In this document: one piece after another, positions 53,652-60,343 of the stretch
Layout of the letters: every line of letters begins with the position of its first letter
How positions within the stretch are numbered: position 1 is the stretch's first letter
Notes under the pieces: model-generated
Database searches by the model: none
What the model was told of the DNA's origin: nothing
Seen by the model: only the letters and a program-made list of their open reading frames with translations
Program-made: the position numbers and the translations under genes
From: Diaphorobacter sp. HDW4B
Lineage (GTDB): Bacteria; Pseudomonadota; Gammaproteobacteria; Burkholderiales; Burkholderiaceae_C
Length of the DNA stretch: 64,000 bases
Direction: 5' to 3'
NCBI RefSeq assembly: GCF_011305535.1
Contig: NZ_CP049905.1
Location: forward strand, 3,346,001 to 3,410,000

Positions 53652-53989
53652 GCTGCTTTCTCCATGATGCGGCGCACGGCTGCTTCGGCGGATGCGCCCG
53701 CTTTCAGTTCCTTTTGAGCACGCTTGCATGCGCGCTCCAGACTGCGCTGAGCAAGCCCCAATTCGTATTTGGCGGTGCACAGCATCGAATGCTCGCGATC
53801 AGTGGCCATGAGCATCAGTGAATACTCATCGGAAACCCTGTCGTAGCGAACACCGCTGCCGCCGTGGCGGCGCTTCTTGTAGGTGGAATAGGCCGCATCG
53901 AGTGCGTGACGTGCTGCACGCTTCTTATCGATGGCCTCCTGCAATCGCAGGGCCTTGATGCCGATCTCGGCGAGGGTGGCGAGGCTCAT
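53648..53989 (-). CDS. Hypothetical prophage protein (helical, basic)
   Basis: 113 residues with long basic helices (IKALRLQEAIDKKRAARHALDAAYSTYKKRRHGGSG, QRSLERACKRAQKELKAG). AAGGA lies ten bases before the ATG. Overlaps with both neighbours show translational coupling with the Arc-like gene upstream and the KilA-N gene downstream. Confidence 0.75.
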   Translation of the reverse strand: MSLATLAEIGIKALRLQEAIDKKRAARHALDAAYSTYKKRRHGGSGVRYDRVSDEYSLMLMATDREHSMLCTAKYELGLAQRSLERACKRAQKELKAGASAEAAVRRIMEKAA

Positions 53990-54153
53990 TTGCTGATTCC
54001 TTTCTCTTGACGTTTTCTGGACTCTTCCAACCGCAGTTCGATCTCTGCTGAGAGGCTTCTTCGTGCTGCTGCGGCTTGCTGCTGGAGCCAAGCTTTCAGC
54101 GGCAACTGGAGCCGCAGCTTGAGCTGACCAGCATCCGTTTTGTTCGCTTTCAC
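53986..54153 (-). CDS. Arc/Mnt-type ribbon-helix-helix regulator (leftward)
   Basis: 55 residues starting at GTG with AAAGG six bases upstream: QLKLRLQLPLKAWLQQQAAAARRSLSAEIELRLEESRK. The beta-strand LKLRLQLP followed by two helices with SLSAEIELRLE is the Arc repressor pattern. The stop overlaps the next start (ATGA). It faces the rightward Arc-type gene at 54271 across three identical operator palindromes. It is short enough to be missed by length filters. Confidence 0.85.
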   Translation of the reverse strand: MKANKTDAGQLKLRLQLPLKAWLQQQAAAARRSLSAEIELRLEESRKRQEKGISK

Positions 54154-54165
54154 TTAGCGCCTTTC

Positions 54166-54256
54166 TGAACCACCGTGGTTCATGAATGAAATATAAACCA
54201 CCGTGGTCCATATTTCAAAGACTGAGCTTCGGTTGTGGTCTTTGCACCACCGTGGT
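54166..54256. promoter_or_regulatory. Divergent promoter region with three ACCAC-C-GTGGT operators
   Basis: The palindrome ACCACCGTGGT occurs three times: site 1 extended to TGAACCACCGTGGTTCA (54166-54182), site 2 core 54197-54207 inside a wider palindrome GAAATAT..ATATTTC (54188-54216), and site 3 at 54246-54256. The leftward promoter reads TTGAAA (54218-54213), 17 bp, TATATT (54195-54190) with site 2 in the spacer. A weaker rightward promoter TTGTGG (54233-54238), 17 bp, TCTATC has site 3 in its spacer. Either Arc-type protein could bind. Confidence 0.8.
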
Positions 54257-54270
54257 CTATCATTGGGGGT

Positions 54271-54684
54271 ATGAGCCGTGATGACCATCAAATGAAAATT
54301 CGGCTGCCCGAAGAATTGAAGAACCGCATTGAAAAGTCGGCAGCCGAAGGCGGAAGAACCTTGAACGCAGAAATCGTGTTCAGGCTTGAGCGCGCTTATG
54401 CGATTGTTGAGCCTGAGTTTCAAGCGGCGGAGCAACGCTTTGCGGAAGCTCTTTTGATGCAGCGCTATGACTCCTTGCAGAATCAATGGCGTATTGAACG
54501 GACGCGAGTTGAGACGCTTCGGGATCGGGTGGACCGGCTTCGGAGAGATAGGGAGCCGCAAGACGTAATTGATGCAGCAACAAATGAGCTTGCAATGGCG
54601 GAGTTCGATCTGAAAGAACTCGCAACGAACCGAAGTCTTGCGATGAAAGAGCTTGTGGCGCTCAGTAAGGCGAATTTGTCCTAA
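54271..54684 (+). CDS. Arc-type ribbon-helix-helix regulator with coiled-coil tail (rightward)
   Basis: 137 residues: HQMKIRLPEELKNRIEKSAAEGGRTLNAEIVFRLERAY is the Arc fold. Then a ~90-residue Arg/Glu-rich helical tail (RIERTRVETLRDRVDRLRRDREPQDVIDAATNEL) is predicted to form a coiled coil and perhaps a higher oligomer. ATG 54271 is chosen because it begins the domain; the frame opens at 54235 within the operator region. A hairpin follows the stop. Confidence 0.88.
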   Translation: MSRDDHQMKIRLPEELKNRIEKSAAEGGRTLNAEIVFRLERAYAIVEPEFQAAEQRFAEALLMQRYDSLQNQWRIERTRVETLRDRVDRLRRDREPQDVIDAATNELAMAEFDLKELATNRSLAMKELVALSKANLS

Positions 54685-54688
54685 CCCC

Positions 54689-54707
54689 ACTACAAAACTT
54701 TTGTAGT
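54689..54707 (+). terminator. Hairpin after the rightward Arc-type gene
   Basis: A perfect palindrome ACTACAAAA-c-TTTTGTAGT, five bases after the stop. The loop is only one base and no T-run follows the stem itself, so termination is plausible but not certain. The gap to 54886 holds nothing else recognised. Confidence 0.5.
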
Positions 54708-54886
54708 TCAAAGGGGCGCGCGATCCGCTACCCGCTTTGCGGAGTTCACCCTGTTGGGGGAGCTTCTGCGCAGAATTGAGCGAAAGTCCAAAACCGACAG
54801 GTCGTAGGTTTTCACCCATGCGGGGGAGAACCCATGTTGTACGCGATACGTTCGGATGATCCGTGGCAGAAATCAACATGGCTGCC

Positions 54887-55552
54887 TCACTGCAGGGGAT
54901 GAACGTTGCCTACCGGCATACGGTCAGGAAAGAGCCGCTTGATGTCACGCTCGACCTTCGCAATCGGCACATCAAATTTCTCGGCGATTTGTTGGGCCGA
55001 ATAGACCGGCTCACCCGCATCGTTCACGTACTTGGCTTCTGGCAGCAGTCCAAGCTCCGTTGCCTCCTCGTGCAGGATCTCCATGAACTCAGGAGGCGCG
55101 TTCTCCAGCATCTGCATGAACAGCTCATCTCCTTCTGTCGATGCAATTCCTTCGTCTCCGTGCTTGTCCCTTAATTCCAGCAATGCACGGCTGGCATCCA
55201 TGAACTTCTTGTTGCCTACGATTGGCGAACCTCGGGTGATTTCTTCGTCGTCACCAAAGCCTGCATCCACCAGAGCCGCAAAGTAGTCGATGTCTGGCAG
55301 CATGTTCGCGAACAAGACTGCATGAATCATGAGTTGTTCGACTTCCGCACCAGCTTTCGAAGCAGCGACGAACTCATCGATATCTGCTTTGGGAATGGCC
55401 TCGATGCGGCGCAACTCGTCAACGATGGACTCGAAGCCACGACGAAGCTTTGCCTGTGCATCTGCATCAGAGCCGCCTGGGCGATATGCGGCATACGCCA
55501 TCATCAAAATGACTTCGCTTTTCAGGGATGTGTTGGTGAGGATGTTGTTCAT
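54887..55552 (-). CDS. Hypothetical prophage protein
   Basis: A 221-residue acidic protein, helical throughout (SEVILMMAYAAYRPGGSDADAQAKLRRGFESIVDELRRIEAIPKADIDEFVAAS). Near the C-terminus VYSAQQIAEKFDVPIAKVERDIKRLFPD looks like a helix-turn-helix. ATG 55552 chosen over TTG 55564. No family recognised. Confidence 0.7.
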   Translation of the reverse strand: MNNILTNTSLKSEVILMMAYAAYRPGGSDADAQAKLRRGFESIVDELRRIEAIPKADIDEFVAASKAGAEVEQLMIHAVLFANMLPDIDYFAALVDAGFGDDEEITRGSPIVGNKKFMDASRALLELRDKHGDEGIASTEGDELFMQMLENAPPEFMEILHEEATELGLLPEAKYVNDAGEPVYSAQQIAEKFDVPIAKVERDIKRLFPDRMPVGNVHPLQ

Positions 55553-55560
55553 GTGATCTT

Positions 55561-55740
55561 TCAAAGGCGCTGACGTGCAGCGCGTTCAATTTCAGCGCGG
55601 CGCTCAACATGCGAACGGCGGCGGCGGACCTTGCTGTTGTTCCAAAGCAGACGTAGCGCCCACTTCGCAGACTCCACGCGACCGGCCGACATGCGGCGCA
55701 TTGCGTACAGGTTGATGAGCGAGAGCAGGGCGTTATTCAT
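55561..55740 (-). CDS. Small basic prophage protein
   Basis: 59 residues: MNNALLSLINLYAMRRMSAGRVESAKWALRLLWNNSKVRRRRSHVERRAEIERAARQRL. The start overlaps the stop of the upstream gene by eight bases, with GGAG-like sequence before it. The helical N-terminus and strongly basic C-terminus suggest nucleic-acid binding, but this is inference. Confidence 0.55.
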   Translation of the reverse strand: MNNALLSLINLYAMRRMSAGRVESAKWALRLLWNNSKVRRRRSHVERRAEIERAARQRL

Positions 55741-56053
55741 GGCCGTTCCACTCCCGGTTCCATTCACGTTCGCTCTCGGCAATGCGCTCATGTTCTTCGG
55801 CTCGATAAAGCGGGTTGTCTCGGACCGGTCGCATCGCAGGTGAGGTGGTTGCCATCGCACGGCAGATGCCGATCTGGCGCGTGAGGCGATGCGTGTCGAT
55901 GTGGTGTTCGTCGGGCAGCAGCGCGAGGGCGCTTTCAAAGTGCTGCTGGGCAACTTCCCATTGGCACAGCGTGATCGCCATGGCGCCAGCCTTTTCAAGC
56001 TGGATGCGGTCTGCGTAATTAGCCTTGGCCTGAGCTTCAGTGATGCTGGTCAT
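55733..56053 (-). CDS. Hypothetical prophage protein
   Basis: 106 residues with a TPR-like helical start (AKANYADRIQLEKAGAMAITLCQWEVAQQHFESALALLPDE) and a Trp/Glu-rich end. It overlaps both neighbouring genes, fitting the leftward early operon. Confidence 0.65.
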   Translation of the reverse strand: MTSITEAQAKANYADRIQLEKAGAMAITLCQWEVAQQHFESALALLPDEHHIDTHRLTRQIGICRAMATTSPAMRPVRDNPLYRAEEHERIAESEREWNREWNGHE

Positions 56054-56466
56054 GCAGTCACCTCGGCATTCAAGTCATCAAGCACGGCCTGCAGGCGGGC
56101 CTTCAAGATCGGGGCTGTGAAGATGTCGACTCGATCAGGATTCGCGAACGTGGTGCCATCAGGGCCACCCCACGAGACTTCAAACAGGCGCTTGTCTGTG
56201 TCATCGCTGACGTTCTCAGCGATGAGGTCGTCGGCGCTCTGGATGTTGTAGATCTGGCCGTCGATGCGCCAGGAGTCGGTGTTTACGTGCCAGACCTGAG
56301 CCAGCAGGGTTTCCAGAAATTCGCCTGCGTTGCTGCGAGGTCCGTCGAAGAAGACGATGCGCTCATGCAGGGGCTCATCCTTCGGGCAGAGCTTGGTCGG
56401 AAGGCTGACGATGGCTCGATACAGGCGTTGGCGCGCGAGATGGTGAGCTGGGGTTTTGAAAGACAT
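56050..56466 (-). CDS. Hypothetical prophage protein, first gene of the leftward operon
   Basis: 138 residues, MSFKTPAHHLARQRLYRAIVSLPTKLCPKDEPLHERIVFFDGP..., mixed alpha/beta, not recognised. It starts about 30 bases downstream of the -10 of the repressor-controlled leftward promoter and overlaps the next gene by ATGA. Confidence 0.65.
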   Translation of the reverse strand: MSFKTPAHHLARQRLYRAIVSLPTKLCPKDEPLHERIVFFDGPRSNAGEFLETLLAQVWHVNTDSWRIDGQIYNIQSADDLIAENVSDDTDKRLFEVSWGGPDGTTFANPDRVDIFTAPILKARLQAVLDDLNAEVTA

Positions 56467-56496
56467 GTGTCACTCCATGCGGTTGGCGATGGAGTA

Positions 56497-56533
56497 ATTG
56501 AACCATGGTTAAAAACCAAAGTCAACTAAAGTT
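56497..56533 (-). promoter_or_regulatory. Leftward early promoter (PL-like) with two repressor operators
   Basis: On the minus strand TTGACT (56525-56520), 17 bp, TTCAAT (56502-56497). Operator AACCATGGTT (56501-56510) overlaps the -10/spacer, and AACTAAAGTT (56524-56533) overlaps the -35. Their centres are 23 bp apart, the same spacing as two operators in front of cro at 59807-59839, and they share the consensus AACYATRGTT. Confidence 0.75.
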
Positions 56534-56683
56534 CAATGCTGTTGTGTGATTTTTAAACCATGCGACACAGCTTGTCGCAAGAGATGGATTGGCTCAGCAA
56601 GGAGTACGAAGGGGCGAGGGCGCAGTTTCAGGCCCGGAGGTAACCCGCACGCGGCGGGTAGGGGTGTTGATTCTTGGCGGGGT

Positions 56684-56911
56684 CTACTTCACGCGCTTTA
56701 GCATCCGGCGGCGAAGTTGCTCGCGGTACATGATGCCGCCGACGGCAGTCAGCGCGGATACGTCATCTTCTGTCAGCCAGTGCTGGACGCTATCCATCCA
56801 GGTGGCCAGTTGCACAATTGCTTCGTCTGAGTCGTGCGGAGCAGCTTGCGAATCCATCATTTCCCCGTGAAGGCGGAATAGTCGAATGACTGGGTGCTCG
56901 GTATCTTCCAC
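56684..56911 (-). CDS. Hypothetical prophage protein
   Basis: 75 residues, acidic and helical: VEDTEHPVIRLFRLHGEMMDSQAAPHDSDEAIVQLATWMDSVQHWLTEDDVSALTAVGG... The GTG at 56911 is five bases after a perfect AGGAGG, better than the frame's earlier start at 56959, which lies in a terminator. It lies between the PL-like promoter and the terminators of the kinase cassette. Confidence 0.6.
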   Translation of the reverse strand: MEDTEHPVIRLFRLHGEMMDSQAAPHDSDEAIVQLATWMDSVQHWLTEDDVSALTAVGGIMYREQLRRRMLKRVK

Positions 56912-56954
56912 GGAAACCTCCTGTCCGTAGATGGTACGCCGCGCCCAAAAAAAA

Positions 56955-56972
56955 GCCACCCCGGAGGGTGGC
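56955..56972 (-). terminator. Rho-independent terminator 1 (leftward)
   Basis: Read leftward: GCCACCC-tccg-GGGTGGC followed by a run of T (the A-run at 56947-56954 on +). It would stop leftward transcripts coming from the kinase cassette or repressor. Confidence 0.85.
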
Positions 56973-57025
56973 GAGAGGGGTATCAGCGTCTTGCAGAGAT
57001 GATCCTACAGCACTGCAAATAGAAA

Positions 57026-57043
57026 AGCCACCCGGAGGTGGCT
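57026..57043 (-). terminator. Rho-independent terminator 2 (leftward)
   Basis: AGCCACC-tccg-GGTGGCT followed by TTTT on the minus strand; nearly the same hairpin as terminator 1, about 70 bases away. It is directly downstream of the cassette's last gene. Confidence 0.8.
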
Positions 57044-57049
57044 TGGGGG

Positions 57050-57244
57050 TTAGGACTTGCGATCCTTCACATCTCTTTTAAGCGGAAATTCGAAGTAGAA
57101 CCGATCGTCTACAACCGCATCAGAAAGCTGGACGGACTCAAGCTTTCCTTGGGTGCGTTGCCCCATCTTGGGTTGCACGCCCCTGATGTCGTAAGGCGTT
57201 GCCCGCCTCAGGTATTGCGACGGACGATTCTTTATGGGCTTCAT
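57050..57244 (-). CDS. Small protein at the end of the kinase cassette
   Basis: 64 residues: MKPIKNRPSQYLRRATPYDIRGVQPKMGQRTQGKLESVQLSDAVVDDRFYFEFPLKRDVKDRKS. It is basic at the N-terminus with a mixed end; no family recognised. Its ATG overlaps the kinase stop (ATGA) and a terminator follows six bases after its end, so it appears to be a real third gene of the cassette, possibly a kinase substrate or regulator (inference). Confidence 0.55.
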   Translation of the reverse strand: MKPIKNRPSQYLRRATPYDIRGVQPKMGQRTQGKLESVQLSDAVVDDRFYFEFPLKRDVKDRKS

Positions 57245-58290
57245 GGCTGGATGGCTAACATGTCGTAGATGTCCTTTTCAGAGGCATTGACTTTGCACCA
57301 ATCTGCTTTTTTGCGAGGTGCACCACCTGGTGAGGTTTTTGTTCCAGTAGTCGTGTTGGCGGCATCTGCGGTGAAGATACATGTTACTCCATCTTGAGTT
57401 TTTTTCCACGTACGAAGGTTACCATTTGCCTCCATATGCCAGTCTAGCTGAGATCCATCTATTCCACTAATAGCATTAATTACTTCCAGTGCGGACTGAT
57501 AACGTTCATTGGGATCTGTTTTTAGACATTTTTTGACCACATTTCTTAATTTATTTGGAATATGAGGTAGAAATGAATTTCTGTCTGGGAAGCTTCCATT
57601 CTCAATGTCAAGTTGATATTTTTGAGTGTTGAAGCCGTTTCCCGTTGAGTATCCGTTTAGTTGCGCATAAAAATGATCATTTCCATTGCACATTCGGTAT
57701 AGTGTGATTCCAAATTGATATATGTCGAATCTATGATCCAGTTGTGGCGATGGCTTTAATGCCTCCGGAGGGAACATCCAGCCATATACTAGGTTTGGCG
57801 TTGCATTGCCATTTTGATTAATTTGCTTTGCAAGTCCAAAATCGGTCAGTAGAGCTTCGCGACGAGATGATAAGAGTATATTGTCGGGCTTGATGTCAAA
57901 ATGTATTAGCCCCTTTGAGTGAATGTTGTGGATTGCTGAAAGTATCTGTGTCGCAAGCGTAATGCATTGCCTAACTGTTATATAACGACCACTAATTAGT
58001 TCTTTTATTGATCCATTCTTGTAGAATGGCATGGCAATGTACACATTATCATCGTCATAACAGGCATAGTGTATTTGTGCGACATGTGGATGAGAGCTTG
58101 AATACAAGGCTTGCGCCTCGGAAAAGTATTCCTTGACGGATGAAATCTTGCTCTTGTCAATTGTTTTGACAACTATCTCAGCGTTAAGTTGAGGATCGAT
58201 TACAAGGTGGGTTTTTGAGTTCTGCCCGTTTTGCCCAATTTCTCTGATTTGCTGAAAATCAATTTTGGCCGTCCGAAATGGCTTAAGCAT
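57241..58290 (-). CDS. Serine/threonine protein kinase (prophage-borne)
   Basis: 349 residues. The kinase domain (about 12-265) is intact: glycine-loop variant EIGQNGQNSKTHLV, ATP-binding Lys42 (IVVKTI), helix-C Glu58, catalytic loop HFDIKPDN (Asp132, Asn137), DFG at 150-152, and FPPEAL in place of APE. The C-terminal ~80 residues (LDWHMEANGNLRTWKKTQDGVTCIF ... ADWCKVNASEKDIYDML) form an extra domain I do not recognise. There is no membrane segment, so it is cytosolic. ATG 58290 has GGAG upstream and overlaps the previous gene by eight bases. Visibly A+T-rich compared with neighbours. Confidence 0.92.
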   Translation of the reverse strand: MLKPFRTAKIDFQQIREIGQNGQNSKTHLVIDPQLNAEIVVKTIDKSKISSVKEYFSEAQALYSSSHPHVAQIHYACYDDDNVYIAMPFYKNGSIKELISGRYITVRQCITLATQILSAIHNIHSKGLIHFDIKPDNILLSSRREALLTDFGLAKQINQNGNATPNLVYGWMFPPEALKPSPQLDHRFDIYQFGITLYRMCNGNDHFYAQLNGYSTGNGFNTQKYQLDIENGSFPDRNSFLPHIPNKLRNVVKKCLKTDPNERYQSALEVINAISGIDGSQLDWHMEANGNLRTWKKTQDGVTCIFTADAANTTTGTKTSPGGAPRKKADWCKVNASEKDIYDMLAIQP

Positions 58291-58738
58291 TTTTCGCTCC
58301 AATAGCTGAGAGTATCGCTTCGCGCTCCTCTTTTTTGTGATTTTCCCAGTTATTAATCTTTAAATAATTTATGCCATCATTTACCATTGGCTTAAATCTG
58401 GATCGTTCAATGCCAAGCATTTTCGAGATCGATGCGATATTTCCAATCGAATAATCCTCTAGGTCGCTGCTAGCAAAAGCTTCTTGAATTACGCCTTCGA
58501 TTTGCACTCTGTCTATATTTGCGGAGGCGATTGTTTCGGTGGCGCGGATACAAGCTTTTCGGACATCATATTCTCTAAGAACATCGAGGATGGTAGATCT
58601 AATGAATTTCAGTGCGAGAGGCGTTGAGAGCGCAATAGGTATTTTGATCTCTTCAACATTTGCAATGGTGTTATTGTCTGGGTCGAAAATCGCAAAAAAA
58701 ACTGAGCGAGGCGTTGACCTTATTCCAAGTGTCGACAT
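58283..58738 (-). CDS. Unknown protein preceding the kinase (possibly RNase H/RuvC-like fold)
   Basis: 151 residues: MSTLGIRSTPRSVFFAIFDPDNNTIANVEEIKIPIALSTPLALKFIRSTILDVLREYDVRKACIRATETI... The layout (strand-turn-strand-strand, long helix, strand ending in Glu, then a helical half ending EEREAILSAIGA) resembles RuvC/YqgF folds, but the first catalytic Asp is replaced by Arg (GIRSTPRSV), so activity is doubtful. It overlaps the kinase start. A+T-rich like the kinase, with a ~90-base A+T-rich leader that may carry the cassette's own promoter. Confidence 0.7.
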   Translation of the reverse strand: MSTLGIRSTPRSVFFAIFDPDNNTIANVEEIKIPIALSTPLALKFIRSTILDVLREYDVRKACIRATETIASANIDRVQIEGVIQEAFASSDLEDYSIGNIASISKMLGIERSRFKPMVNDGINYLKINNWENHKKEEREAILSAIGAKNA

Positions 58739-58827
58739 GTATTGATTTTATCCCTCAAGAGTTATTAATAAAATTGGCTACTGCGAACGAGATTTGTTAT
58801 ACCCACCCAACAGCACTTCGGATGGGG

Positions 58828-59067
58828 TTAGCGGTTAGCCATGTCGCGCCACAAGATTCCGTTGGCCCCACAGTTCCGCTCGATACTGGCAAAGGTGGAA
58901 TCGGCGGTGTATTGCTTGGCTCGGTAGGAGTCAACCGCATGCTGGATGAAGGCGCGGCAATTCGCGGGCAGTCCAGACTCCTTGCCGTACTCCGGAATCA
59001 GGTTTGGGTCTTGAGGGCGGCACCCAGCAACAGCAATGAGCGCTACAGCGAGGGCCAGTCTCTGCAT
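58828..59067 (-). CDS. Small prophage lipoprotein
   Basis: 79 residues. Signal peptide LALAVALIAVAGC with lipobox VAGC; mature part PQDPNLIPEYGKESGLPANCRAFIQHAVDSYRAKQYTADSTFASIERNCG with two further Cys. AGGAGGAG precedes the ATG. It lies just downstream of the repressor, in position to be expressed in the lysogen; surface exclusion is one possibility (inference). Confidence 0.75.
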   Translation of the reverse strand: MQRLALAVALIAVAGCRPQDPNLIPEYGKESGLPANCRAFIQHAVDSYRAKQYTADSTFASIERNCGANGILWRDMANR

Positions 59068-59086
59068 CTTCTCCTCCTGTGGTTGT

Positions 59087-59779
59087 TTAGAGCTTCTGTC
59101 CGTTCCACGCCCACAGAACGCGACCGCGAACATCCAGCTCCTCGCGCCCATCAAGAATGTCCGAAGTCTTGATTCCGGGGTTATCACTACTGATTTCGAA
59201 CTTTCCATCCCAGCGCTGACGCACACGCTTTATGAATAGTCGGTCATGGGCGCTGAGCACATAGACTCCATCGATATCCACGATCTTGACTCCAGTGTCT
59301 ACCAACATGATGTCGCCATCGTTGAATGTGCCCTTCATTGAATCGCCATAGCCATGAATGAATCGAAGGGCGGAAAGGGTGGAAGGCCGAACGCGCTGAG
59401 CTATCCATTCTTCATTCAGATGCAAGTCTCCCGTCATTACATCGTGCTCCAAAACGTCATTGCCAGGCCCCATTGACGCAGCATTCGCCAATAGGGGCAC
59501 CACCACTGTCGGCTTTCCAGCCTGTGGCGCGGGACTGAGTTGGCCCACTCCCGCTCGTTCAAATTTTTTCATGTCTCCCTTGCCCGTTGCTAGCCAATCG
59601 GAGGACACGCCAAGTGCCTGCGCCGCGAACGAGTTGTTCTCAGCACTGAAAGCGCGGCTCATCCCATCCACCACTTTTTTGGCGGCCTGATAGGAAACAC
59701 CAACAAGCTTGGCCAACTGGGTTGTGTCCACGTTTGCGGCGCTCATTGCCTGCGCTAGGCGATCTTTGTATTCAACCAT
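59087..59779 (-). CDS. cI: CI-type phage repressor (LexA/S24 peptidase family)
   Basis: 230 residues. The N-terminal helix-turn-helix has TTQLAKLVGVSYQAAKKVVDG; the C-terminal LexA-like peptidase domain has catalytic Ser147 (YGDSMKGTF) and Lys184 (RLFIKRV). Self-cleavage during the SOS response would induce the prophage. No canonical Ala-Gly cleavage pair stands in the expected linker apart from Ala76-Gly77. The ATG at 59779 lies inside an operator, implying autoregulation; the frame's extension to 59851 crosses the operators. Confidence 0.93.
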   Translation of the reverse strand: MVEYKDRLAQAMSAANVDTTQLAKLVGVSYQAAKKVVDGMSRAFSAENNSFAAQALGVSSDWLATGKGDMKKFERAGVGQLSPAPQAGKPTVVVPLLANAASMGPGNDVLEHDVMTGDLHLNEEWIAQRVRPSTLSALRFIHGYGDSMKGTFNDGDIMLVDTGVKIVDIDGVYVLSAHDRLFIKRVRQRWDGKFEISSDNPGIKTSDILDGREELDVRGRVLWAWNGQKL

Positions 59780-59843
59780 GGTTGGTATGTTGAATGAAAA
59801 TAGAGTAACTATGGTTGCAAGATTATTTGAACTATAGTTAAAA
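59774..59843. promoter_or_regulatory. Immunity operator region with rightward promoter (PR-like)
   Basis: Three palindromes of consensus AACYATRGTT: AACCATGGTT (59774-59783, covering the cI start codon), AACTATGGTT (59807-59816) and AACTATAGTT (59830-59839). The rightward promoter TTGCAA (59815-59820), 17 bp, TTAAAA (59838-59843) overlaps the last two. The cro ATG lies only seven bases after the -10, so its message may be almost leaderless. Confidence 0.8.
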
Positions 59844-59849
59844 TAAGGC

Positions 59850-60059
59850 ATGAAAAAAGCTCATGCAATCAATCTGCTCGGCGGGTCAGTGCACGCAGCC
59901 GCAGCAACGCTTGATGTCACATATCAGGCCGTGAAAAAGTGGCCCGACCCGCTCTCGAAGCGAATCGAGGCTCGAGTTCTAGCTGAGGTGGCGCGCCAAA
60001 AGCTAGGAAGTGACTTCGCAGATCGCGACGTCGATGTGACCGCATGTGAGCAGGTCTAA
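59850..60059 (+). CDS. cro: Cro-like repressor (YdaS-type helix-turn-helix)
   Basis: 69 residues: HAINLLGGSVHAAAATLDVTYQAVKKWPDPLSKRIEARVLAEVAR. The 'GG...aAa.Lgvt..aVs.W' helix-turn-helix matches the YdaS/Cro group. It is divergent from cI across the operators and begins the rightward early operon. Confidence 0.88.
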   Translation: MKKAHAINLLGGSVHAAAATLDVTYQAVKKWPDPLSKRIEARVLAEVARQKLGSDFADRDVDVTACEQV

Positions 60060-60343
60060 CCGATGCCTCATCTCCTTCCCCTCACCCCACTGAGCTCCGC
60101 GCGGCTCGACTTGCAGCGCATCTGCAGCTCTCCATTCACCCATGCCATTTCCAAGCTGCTCGTCGTCATGAATCGACGTGTCGCACCAGCGGCGTCCGTG
60201 TTAGCGCTGATTGCTGTGCGTGTGCTGGTGTGGAAGAGGCGGCCAGCGGTCGCAGCGATTGGGGTAGGGCGTTGTGTGTTCATGGCCTCAATCATCAATT
60301 TCCGAGTCTTTCCCGTCCACGTCCAAAAAATGGAGAACCGGAC

